Assembly: GCA_021157665.1 (NCBI GenBank)
Contig: JAGGWE010000023.1
Coordinates: forward strand, 1-5,150
Origin: Sulfurimonas sp.
GTDB lineage: Bacteria > Campylobacterota > Campylobacteria > Campylobacterales > Sulfurimonadaceae
Direction of reading: 5' to 3'
DNA length: 5,150 bases
Shown one piece after another: positions 1-5,150 of this stretch. The translations under genes and the position numbers were made by a program. Each line of letters begins with the position of its first letter. Position 1 is the stretch's first letter. The notes under the pieces are model-generated. The model did not search any database. It saw nothing but the letters and a program-made list of their open reading frames with translations, and had not been told where the DNA came from.

Positions 1-1025
1 CATGGTTAGAAAATGAACTTAAAAGACATCAGGGTACTTTAGTTGTTATCTCTCACGATAGACACTTCCTAAATGCTGTAGTTACAAATATTTTAGATGT
101 TGATTACCAAAAAATTCGTGAATTTACAGGTAACTATGATGAGTGGTATATCGCTGCAAATGTTTTAGCAAAACAACTTGAACTTGACAATGCTAAAAAA
201 CTTAAAGAAAAAGATGAACTAGAAGCTTTTGTTCGCCGTTTCTCTGCAAATGCTTCAAAAGCAAAACAAGCAACTTCAAGACAAAGAAAACTAGATAAAA
301 TGGAACTTGAAGATATTAAACCATCTTCTCGCCGTGACCCAAGTATTGTCTTTAAAGCTAAAAGACAGATGGGAGATGAGGCACTTGATCTTAAAAATAT
401 CTCTCACTCTTATGGTGACAATGAAGTTTTAAAAGATATTACTCTTAAATTTGAACCAGGAGAAAAAGTTGCTCTTATCGGTGCAAATGGTGTTGGTAAA
501 TCTACTCTTCTTAAAATTATGATGGAAGAGATAAAACCAGATTCGGGTGAAGTTGTATGGGGTGCTACTATTGAAAACTCTTACTTCCCACAAAATACTG
601 CTGATATTATCGAGGGTGATGGTACTCTTTATGATTGGTTAAGAGCATTTGATCCAAAAAGAGAGATTGCTGAGATTAGAAACTGTCTTGGTCGTATGCT
701 ATTTAATGGTGAGCAACAAGAAAAAGGTGTAGTAAGTATCTCTGGTGGAGAAAAACACAGAATGATGCTTTCTAAAATGATGCTAGAGGGTGGAAACTTT
801 TTAGTTCTTGATGAACCTTCAAATCACCTTGACCTTGAAGCTATTATTGCACTGGGAGAGGGACTGCTAGAGTTTAAAGGAAATGTTATTTGTGTTTCTC
901 ACGATAGAGAGTTACTTGACGCTTTTGCTTCTCGCATCATCGAGATGCATGCAGATGGCACTATTACAGACTTTAAAGGTTCATATGAAGAGTTTGCTGA
1001 AGCCAAAGAAAAAGGTCAGATTTAA
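1..1025 (+). CDS. ybiT: ABC-F family ATPase, YbiT-like (5' partial)
   Basis: Soluble tandem-ATPase protein of the ABC-F family, whose members act in the ribosomal E site rather than in transport. The reading frame is open from the window edge (first full codon at 3), giving about 340 residues; E. coli YbiT is about 530, so roughly the first 190 are missing. Visible in order: the end of ABC domain 1 with H-loop SHDRHFLN (nt 51-74); the interdomain linker that contacts P-site tRNA, with a basic segment FVRRFSANASKAKQATSRQR very like YbiT; then ABC domain 2 with Walker A GANGVGKST (nt 480-506), signature SGGEK, Walker B FLVLDEP followed by SNHLD, and H-loop SHDRE. Both catalytic glutamate and switch histidine of domain 2 are present. 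There are no membrane segments. The ATG at 300 lies inside the linker and is not the true start. The stop overlaps the next gene's start (TAATG). The YbiT assignment over Uup or EttA rests on the linker sequence as I remember it. Confidence 0.93.
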   Translation, partial: WLENELKRHQGTLVVISHDRHFLNAVVTNILDVDYQKIREFTGNYDEWYIAANVLAKQLELDNAKKLKEKDELEAFVRRFSANASKAKQATSRQRKLDKMELEDIKPSSRRDPSIVFKAKRQMGDEALDLKNISHSYGDNEVLKDITLKFEPGEKVALIGANGVGKSTLLKIMMEEIKPDSGEVVWGATIENSYFPQNTADIIEGDGTLYDWLRAFDPKREIAEIRNCLGRMLFNGEQQEKGVVSISGGEKHRMMLSKMMLEGGNFLVLDEPSNHLDLEAIIALGEGLLEFKGNVICVSHDRELLDAFASRIIEMHADGTITDFKGSYEEFAEAKEKGQI

Positions 1026-1882
1026 TGGCAAAATATAAAAAGTTTTTAGGACTTGGTATTGCTGGTAACTTCGCACTTCATTTAGATCAAGCTGGGGAAT
1101 CTGAAGAGTTTAAAGATGTAATAACAGCAGAGGAAGCTGCTCCTAAAGGCATGTTTCCTTTCTTTTTGCCAAGACAACAAAACCCTGTAAATCAAGCAGA
1201 ACTTCATGCAAAAGAGATTTTAACAACTTATCCTCTTGGTGCAGATAATATTAAACTTCCTAAAGAGGATGTAAATGTTCAAGCTGAGCCAGAAGTTGCT
1301 CTTATCTGTGATTTAGAATATACAGTTGGACAATTATCAAAAGTAACTCCAAGATATTTTGGTGCATATAATGACTGCTCTATTCGTATAAAAGGTGCTG
1401 AGAAAATTAGTGACAAAAAAAACTGGGGACATGAGTCTAAAGGTTTTTCAAACACTATCATACCTATCAATAGATTTCGCCCTGGTTACAAGATGGATGA
1501 TTACTCAATCTGTAGCTTTTTAAGAAGAGATGGTGAAGTTCATGCTTATGGTGAAGATGTAGAGCTAACTGGATATAGCTATTTTCATGAAAAACTTACT
1601 GATTGGATTTTAAATCAAATTAATACTCAAGAAAACTTTGGTCCACTTGAGCCATTAAGTGAATATATTCATGCTTGTGACAATCCTAAAGAAGCTATCA
1701 TAAGTATCGGTGCAACAAGATATACTGAATATGGAGAAAAAACATTTTTAAAAGCTGGAGATGAAAGTATCGTTATCGTTTATGATAAAACTAAAGTTTC
1801 ATTAGCAGATGTTTTAGAAATGGTAAAAAAATCTAGTTATGATCATACAAATATGAGTGTTTTAGCACAAAAAGTTTTATAG
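1025..1882 (+). CDS. DUF5718 family protein with FAH-fold motifs
   Basis: 285-residue cytosolic protein with no signal peptide or membrane segment. I recognise it as the DUF5718 family of Campylobacterota, whose function is not established. Its motifs match the fumarylacetoacetate hydrolase (FAH) superfamily in order and spacing: GNFALH at residues 14-19 (FAHD1-type NYADH), FFLPR 46-50 (like the FLKPS segment), E88-P-E90 (the E-x-E metal ligands), Y115-N-D117-C-S-x-R121 (third metal ligand Asp), K139-G-F141 (conserved KGFD lysine), and a C-terminal KAGDESIVI near 243-251 like the usual GD strand. This suggests a divalent-metal hydrolase, decarboxylase or tautomerase acting on a 2-oxo acid, but the substrate cannot be read from sequence. 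The acidic partner of the catalytic His in FAHD1 (H-x-x-E) is Gln22 here. The start overlaps the ABC-F stop by one base, and there is no strong Shine-Dalgarno site, so translational coupling is likely. The FAH link is inference from motifs. Confidence 0.82.
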   Translation: MAKYKKFLGLGIAGNFALHLDQAGESEEFKDVITAEEAAPKGMFPFFLPRQQNPVNQAELHAKEILTTYPLGADNIKLPKEDVNVQAEPEVALICDLEYTVGQLSKVTPRYFGAYNDCSIRIKGAEKISDKKNWGHESKGFSNTIIPINRFRPGYKMDDYSICSFLRRDGEVHAYGEDVELTGYSYFHEKLTDWILNQINTQENFGPLEPLSEYIHACDNPKEAIISIGATRYTEYGEKTFLKAGDESIVIVYDKTKVSLADVLEMVKKSSYDHTNMSVLAQKVL

Positions 1883-1885
1883 TAA

Positions 1886-2230
1886 ATGAGTAGAGGGGAA
1901 AAACTGGATATTTTTGTTGGTGCAGACTTTGATGACTCCTGGGCAGAGGTTCAATCACCAAGAAAATCACTTATATCAGATGAAATACTAGAACCCTCTA
2001 AACATTTTTTATTTTTTAAAAAAGAGAAACGAAGAGGAAAAACTGTAACTTTGGTTGGTGAGTTCCACATGCCAAAGACAGATATAACTGCTACACTAAA
2101 AATGCTAAAGAAAAAACTAGGTTGTGGTGGAACTTACAAAGATAATTTTATGGAATTTCAAGGTGAATTAAAAGATAAACTTAAAACACATCTTATAAAA
2201 AATGGCTTTAAATTTAGACAAGGGCATTAA
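1886..2230 (+). CDS. yciH: SUI1/YciH-type translation initiation factor-like protein
   Basis: 114-residue basic protein. Residues about 48-112 form a SUI1 (eIF1-like) domain: RRGKTVTLVGEF, then a helix ending in MLKKKLGCGGTYKD (73-86), then MEFQGELKDKLKTHLIKNGF. The GCGG-x-x-KD...E-x-QG core is diagnostic and matches E. coli YciH, which is about 108 residues and is reported to affect initiation fidelity in vitro together with or instead of IF3. The first 45 residues are poorly conserved, acidic and aromatic (FDDSWAEVQ), and end in LEPSKHFLFF. The gene starts three bases after the DUF5718 stop with no Shine-Dalgarno site upstream, so it is probably translated by coupling. A GAGGGG run lies inside codons 3-5, five bases before an in-frame CTG at 1904, which is a possible alternative start. 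The length is normal for the family, and the stop overlaps that of the convergent cyclase gene. Confidence 0.9.
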   Translation: MSRGEKLDIFVGADFDDSWAEVQSPRKSLISDEILEPSKHFLFFKKEKRRGKTVTLVGEFHMPKTDITATLKMLKKKLGCGGTYKDNFMEFQGELKDKLKTHLIKNGFKFRQGH

Positions 2231-3483
2231 GCTGTTAAATCTTCTATAGGTTGAGTTTGTGCTTCACTTACATTTGAAGTGATAATATATCTATCCCTAC
2301 CTGTATCCTTAGCCTCATATAGCATCTCATCAGCACGAGTTAATAATATCTCATCATTTAATGCATCATCAGCTACACAACAAACAATACCAATAGATAT
2401 TGTAAGGTATTGATTGACTTTTGAAGCCTCATGCTTAATCTGTCTATCTCTTACAGCATCACATATACTCCTAGCAAGTTTTGCACTATCTGATTCATCT
2501 GTTTGAGTTAACAATACACCAAACTCTTCACCACCAAGTCTAAAAACAAAATCACTTGGTCTTTGAAGTGTATCTTTTAATACTTTTGAAACACTCTTTA
2601 AAGCAAAATCACCCTCTATATGTCCATATGTATCATTGTACTGCTTGAAGAAATCTATATCTAACATCATAAAAGTAATATAACTATGAGTTCTTTTAGC
2701 TCTTTTTAACTCTCTAGAATAAACTAAATTAAAATATCTTCTATTATGCATAGATGTTAATGAATCTGTATAAGATACATTTTCAAGTTTTTTATTTAAC
2801 CTTTTAAGTTTTTTTGTTATTAACTCTAATTTAGTGTGATCAGATTGAATACTTCTAAATACAGAATAAGATATCATTAATACAGCTATAATTATAAGCG
2901 ATAATACAACAAACATATTATTAACAGAAACTTTATATTCATTAGTAAATCTTTTTCTTTCATAAGTAGCAATATTAACTTCATAATTTATAAGTTTTTG
3001 CAAAACACTATGTATATGTGAAATATACTTTTCCAATGTTATTATTGATATTTTATTTATATCTGCTGTATCTTTTGTTGCTTTTAAAACTCTAATAAAA
3101 TAACTATTTATAGCTTTTATCTCAATAGATACATATTCAACATATTCTAACTCTTCATCCCTTTTAAAGTGAGACTCATAATTATTCCAAAGATTATTTA
3201 TTTTTTTTAATGAGCGTTCTACCTCTATTGTTACCTCAGAAAAACTTATCTCTGAACTTTTCGCTTTATATAAGGTAGAAGCTAGTCCACTATGATAAAT
3301 CTGTAATATCTCATTTAATTCAGTAACAGGCACAAGTGAACCAAAATATAATGAATCATGATTTTTTTTCATTGACTCAACATTAATTGCACCCATAATC
3401 CCAACTGCCACAAGTCCAACGGTTATTAGTATAAATAGAAAAAATAGTTTACTTTTTAATTTTAAAGCTTCTATAAAGTGCAT
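2227..3483 (-). CDS. Membrane-bound diguanylate cyclase (GGDEF domain) with periplasmic sensor
   Basis: 418-residue inner-membrane enzyme expected to make cyclic di-GMP from two GTP. Order: short cytosolic N-terminus, TM1 at about 13-34, a helical periplasmic region of about 150 residues rich in charged heptads (four-helix-bundle-like, as in MCP sensors), TM2 at about 189-207, a basic linker likely to be coiled coil (211-237), then the GGDEF domain (about 236-402). Catalytic features are intact: D240-x-LT...NRRYF, metal-binding D275 in MLDIDFFKQYND, GGEEF at 317-321 and an inhibitory I-site R308-PS-D311 five residues before it. The final residues are a short polar tail. No PAS, HAMP or EAL domain is seen. 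The ATG at 3483 was chosen because AGGGAG lies four bases upstream on the minus strand and TM1 then sits normally. In-frame starts further upstream (TTG at 3600, ATG at 3582 or 3522) lack a ribosome site and add an AT-rich hydrophobic stretch. The ligand sensed is unknown. Confidence 0.93.
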   Translation of the reverse strand: MHFIEALKLKSKLFFLFILITVGLVAVGIMGAINVESMKKNHDSLYFGSLVPVTELNEILQIYHSGLASTLYKAKSSEISFSEVTIEVERSLKKINNLWNNYESHFKRDEELEYVEYVSIEIKAINSYFIRVLKATKDTADINKISIITLEKYISHIHSVLQKLINYEVNIATYERKRFTNEYKVSVNNMFVVLSLIIIAVLMISYSVFRSIQSDHTKLELITKKLKRLNKKLENVSYTDSLTSMHNRRYFNLVYSRELKRAKRTHSYITFMMLDIDFFKQYNDTYGHIEGDFALKSVSKVLKDTLQRPSDFVFRLGGEEFGVLLTQTDESDSAKLARSICDAVRDRQIKHEASKVNQYLTISIGIVCCVADDALNDEILLTRADEMLYEAKDTGRDRYIITSNVSEAQTQPIEDLTA

Positions 3484-3487
3484 AATA

Positions 3488-3493
3488 CTCCCT
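3488..3493 (-). promoter_or_regulatory. Shine-Dalgarno site of the diguanylate cyclase gene
   Basis: The minus strand reads AGGGAG, then TATT, then ATG. This is the only strong ribosome site among the in-frame starts and fixes the start at 3483. Confidence 0.8.
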
Positions 3494-3520
3494 AGATTTA
3501 TATTTTCTAAAGCATATCTC

Positions 3521-3574
3521 ATGCCATATTTACATTTTATGATAAAAAATAACAATATGTAAGAAAATAGGCAT
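3521..3574. repeat. Imperfect inverted repeat in the cyclase leader
   Basis: The left arm has ATGCC (3521-3525) and TTACAT (3530-3535). The right arm has ATGTAA (3557-3562) and GGCAT (3570-3574). The two blocks pair as 6 bp and 5 bp, separated by an asymmetric internal loop (4 and 7 bases) around a 21-base loop. It lies 38 to 91 bases upstream of the cyclase start, so it could be a leader hairpin or a spaced operator. Chance is not excluded in such AT-rich sequence. Confidence 0.4.
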
Positions 3575-3676
3575 TTTGTCATATTTTTATTTTTTAACAA
3601 ACCAATAAAAAAAAGATGTTACAAATAGATACACTTTTTTAATATAAATCACTTCTTAAATAAAAAGAATAAAAAA

Positions 3677-3690
3677 TTGATATAAGTCAA
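3677..3690 (+). promoter_or_regulatory. FNR/CRP-family binding site upstream of napA
   Basis: TTGATATAAGTCAA matches the FNR consensus TTGAT-N4-ATCAA at nine of ten fixed positions. The one deviation (GTCAA) also brings it close to the TTGAC-N4-GTCAA type used by some other CRP/FNR-family regulators. Its centre lies about 42 bases upstream of the start predicted from the TATTAT hexamer, the spacing of a class II activator site. Activation of nitrate respiration by a CRP/FNR-family protein under low oxygen or nitrate/nitrosative conditions fits well. Which family member binds cannot be told from this sequence. Confidence 0.65.
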
Positions 3691-3713
3691 GCTTTCTGTT
3701 TGTATTAATAAGC

Positions 3714-3719
3714 TATTAT
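3714..3719 (+). promoter_or_regulatory. Candidate -10 element of the napA promoter
   Basis: TATTAT predicts a transcription start near 3726, which puts the FNR/CRP-type site at about -42. A recognisable -35 is absent, as is usual for Campylobacterota sigma-70 promoters. The surrounding AT richness means the call rests mainly on its spacing to the activator site. An overlapping TTATAA is an alternative. Confidence 0.4.
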
Positions 3720-3724
3720 AAAAC

Positions 3725-3744
3725 TGTTAATGGACACCTTAACA
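3725..3744. repeat. Perfect inverted repeat at the predicted napA transcription start
   Basis: TGTTAA at 3725-3730 and TTAACA at 3739-3744 are exact reverse complements separated by eight bases (TGGACACC), a relatively GC-rich island in an AT-rich region. It sits at or just after the predicted start. It could be an operator for a dimeric regulator, or a six-base-pair hairpin at the 5' end of the nap transcript. Confidence 0.5.
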
Positions 3745-3797
3745 AAATCGGAATATTACATTATTTCAAATTGTTATATTTCACAAATTATTCATAT

Positions 3798-3802
3798 AGG
3801 AG
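3798..3802 (+). promoter_or_regulatory. Shine-Dalgarno site of napA
   Basis: AGGAG lies five bases (AAAAT) before the ATG at 3808. The match and spacing are strong and fix the napA start just ahead of the Tat motif. Confidence 0.88.
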
Positions 3803-3807
3803 AAAAT

Positions 3808-5150
3808 ATGTCACTTTCAAGAAGAGAATTTCTTAAGAGTTCAGCAGCAGCATCTGCAGCAGCAGCTATTGGTATGAGTGTACCAGCAGAGTTGGCAGCA
3901 GCAGCAAAAAAAGCTGATGGTGAATGGAGATGGGACAAGGCAGCTTGTCGTTTCTGTGGTACTGGTTGTGGTATTATGATGGCTACTAAAAACGGTAAAA
4001 TCGTTGCTGTTAAAGGGGATCCTGCAGCTCCGGTAAATCGTGGTCTTAACTGTATTAAAGGTTACTTTAATGCTAAAATCATGTACGGTGCGGATAGACT
4101 TACTCAACCACTTTTAAGAGTTGGTTCAGATGGTAAATTCGATAAGCATGGTAAATTTGCTCCAGTTAGTTGGGAAAGAGCTTTTGATGAGATGGAAGTT
4201 CACATCAAAAAAGCACTTAAAGCAAGTGGTCCTGAGGGTGTAGGTGTATTTGCATCTGGTCAATACACTGTTATGGAAGGTTATGCAGCTCAAAAAATGA
4301 TGAAAGGTGGATTTCGTTCAAACGCACTTGATCCAAATGCTCGTCACTGTATGGCATCTGCTGTTGTTGGTTTCTATCAAACTTTTGGTATTGATGAGCC
4401 TTCTGGTTGTTATGATGATATCGAACTTACTGATACAGTTGTATCTTGGGGTTCAAACATGGCAGAGATGCACCCGATCCTTTGGTCTCGTGTAACTGAT
4501 AGAAAACTTTCAGATCCTGAAAGAGTAAAAGTTATCAATATCTCTACATATAGACATAGAACTTCAGATTTAGCGGATGAAGAGATTATCTTTACTCCAA
4601 ATACTGACCTTGCAATGTGGAACTATATTGCTAGAGAAATTGTTTATAATAATCCTGAAGCTATTGACTGGGATTTCATTAAAAAACATATCGTTTTCTG
4701 TGCTTCACCTGTAAATATGGGTTATGGTATGAGAAGAGCTGGTGAAAAATCTATTACACCTGTTCGTGCTGATGGTTCAGCTGGTAAATATACTGCATTA
4801 GAGATGGAAACTATTAACCACGAGATGGAACATGTTGTTTCTGCTGCTGAAGCACCTGCACTTAAACCTTACGGTTATAGCGAAGGTGATGTTATGGTTA
4901 ACAAACCAGCTGGTCTTAAACACTGGCACATCAGTTTTGAAGAGTACAAAAAATTCCTTGATCCATATACACTTGATTATGTAGCTAAAGTTTCTAAAGG
5001 TAATCCTGATGAAGATATCAATGAATTCAAAAGAAAACTTCAACTTTTAGCAGATTTATACATTGAAAAAGATAGAAAAGTTGTTTCTTTCTGGACAATG
5101 GGTATGAATCAACATACTCGTGGTACTTGGGTAAATACACTTTCTTACAA
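3808..5150 (+). CDS. napA: Periplasmic nitrate reductase catalytic subunit NapA (3' partial)
   Basis: Molybdoenzyme that reduces nitrate to nitrite in the periplasm, using electrons passed through NapB. The first 447 codons are present and the frame runs off the window; Campylobacterota NapA is usually over 900 residues. Residues 1-33 are a twin-arginine signal (SRREFLK at 4-10, an Ala-rich stretch, probable cleavage near AAAA-KK), so the protein should be exported folded with its cofactor. The [4Fe-4S] ligands are C47-x2-C50-x3-C54-x27-C82, followed by K84, the conserved lysine between the cluster and the pterin. C181 in NARHCMAS is the molybdenum ligand of the bis-MGD cofactor. MGMNQHTRGTW at 431-441 is typical of NapA. 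About 45 extra residues relative to E. coli NapA lie between roughly 311 and 371, as in the epsilon-type enzyme. It is probably the first gene of a nap operon continuing downstream. Expression probably depends on the FNR/CRP-type site upstream. Oxygen-sensitive Nar and assimilatory Nas are excluded by the Tat signal together with the Cys ligand and NapA motifs. Confidence 0.97.
   Translation, partial: MSLSRREFLKSSAAASAAAAIGMSVPAELAAAAKKADGEWRWDKAACRFCGTGCGIMMATKNGKIVAVKGDPAAPVNRGLNCIKGYFNAKIMYGADRLTQPLLRVGSDGKFDKHGKFAPVSWERAFDEMEVHIKKALKASGPEGVGVFASGQYTVMEGYAAQKMMKGGFRSNALDPNARHCMASAVVGFYQTFGIDEPSGCYDDIELTDTVVSWGSNMAEMHPILWSRVTDRKLSDPERVKVINISTYRHRTSDLADEEIIFTPNTDLAMWNYIAREIVYNNPEAIDWDFIKKHIVFCASPVNMGYGMRRAGEKSITPVRADGSAGKYTALEMETINHEMEHVVSAAEAPALKPYGYSEGDVMVNKPAGLKHWHISFEEYKKFLDPYTLDYVAKVSKGNPDEDINEFKRKLQLLADLYIEKDRKVVSFWTMGMNQHTRGTWVNTLSY

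Larger units (their letters stand above)
3484..3807. other. Divergent intergenic control region between the cyclase gene and napA
   Basis: 324 very AT-rich bases between two divergently transcribed genes. The napA-proximal half holds an FNR/CRP-type site, a -10-like hexamer, an inverted repeat and the napA ribosome site. The cyclase-proximal half holds an imperfect inverted repeat and the cyclase ribosome site. I could not identify a confident promoter for the cyclase; several TATAAA or TATGCT-like hexamers exist on the minus strand, but AT richness makes them uninformative. No small gene or factor-independent terminator is evident. Confidence 0.75.

Noticed and set aside
1..1025. ABC-F protein as an antibiotic-resistance determinant
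   Set aside because: The linker resembles housekeeping YbiT, and nothing nearby suggests a resistance or mobile context.
1279..1470. Minus-strand open frame of 63 codons
   Set aside because: It lies wholly inside the DUF5718 gene on the opposite strand, with no ribosome site and no recognisable protein motif.
2180..2260. Possible bidirectional terminator between the convergent genes
   Set aside because: I found no GC-rich stem followed by a T run on either strand; only short AT matches.
3484..3600. In-frame N-terminal extension of the diguanylate cyclase (39 residues from a TTG)
   Set aside because: It lacks ribosome sites, is AT-rich leader sequence, and adds a spurious hydrophobic stretch before a normal TM1. 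The ATG at 3483 has AGGGAG at the right distance.
3615..3641. Tiny open frame (ATG at 3615, eight codons) in the intergenic region
   Set aside because: It is too short, has no ribosome site and is expected by chance in AT-rich sequence.
3841..4107. Minus-strand open frame of 88 codons with Ser/Thr- and Cys-rich product
   Set aside because: The composition is the antisense of the GCA runs and cysteine codons in napA, and it overlaps unmistakable NapA coding sequence.
4307..4495. Plus-strand open frame of 62 codons with a hydrophobic product
   Set aside because: It is an alternate frame within napA around the molybdenum-ligand cysteine. The in-frame napA product is clearly the real one.
4798..5043. 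Minus-strand open frame of 81 codons
   Set aside because: It is antisense to conserved NapA coding sequence, and the Phe-rich product reflects AAA/GAA codons on the other strand.

Overview
The window comes from an AT-rich bacterium and looks like a Campylobacterota (epsilonproteobacterial) chromosome, probably near Sulfurimonas, Sulfuricurvum or Sulfurovum. The signs are a long NapA with the insertion typical of this group that opens its operon, a DUF5718 protein, low GC and A/T-ending codons. The genus is an inference; no rRNA or other marker is present.

Left part (1-2230, + strand): a tightly packed run of three genes. It starts with the C-terminal two thirds of a YbiT-like ABC-F ATPase, a ribosome-associated protein rather than a transporter. 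Next is a DUF5718 protein whose start overlaps the ABC-F stop by one base. It keeps motifs of the fumarylacetoacetate hydrolase (FAH) fold. Three bases later comes a small SUI1/YciH-type initiation-factor-like protein. Two of the three genes act on translation, so the FAH-like protein may be tied to the same process.

Middle (2227-3483, - strand): a membrane-anchored diguanylate cyclase with a periplasmic helical sensor domain and a GGEEF active site with an intact I-site. It converges on the SUI1 gene so closely that the two stop codons share a TTAA palindrome.

Intergenic region (3484-3807): the divergent control region between the cyclase and napA. It holds a near-consensus FNR/CRP-family site (TTGAT-N4-GTCAA) about 42 bases upstream of the start predicted from a -10-like hexamer, a perfect TGTTAA-N8-TTAACA inverted repeat at the predicted transcription start, a good napA Shine-Dalgarno site, and an imperfect inverted repeat in the cyclase leader.

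Right part (3808-5150, + strand): the first 447 codons of napA, the periplasmic nitrate reductase catalytic subunit, with Tat signal, [4Fe-4S] cysteines and molybdenum-ligand cysteine. The rest of the gene, and probably the other nap genes, lies beyond the window. No mobile element, CRISPR array, tRNA or rRNA was seen. The most unusual points are the ABC-F/FAH-like/SUI1 gene cluster and the layout of the nap control region.
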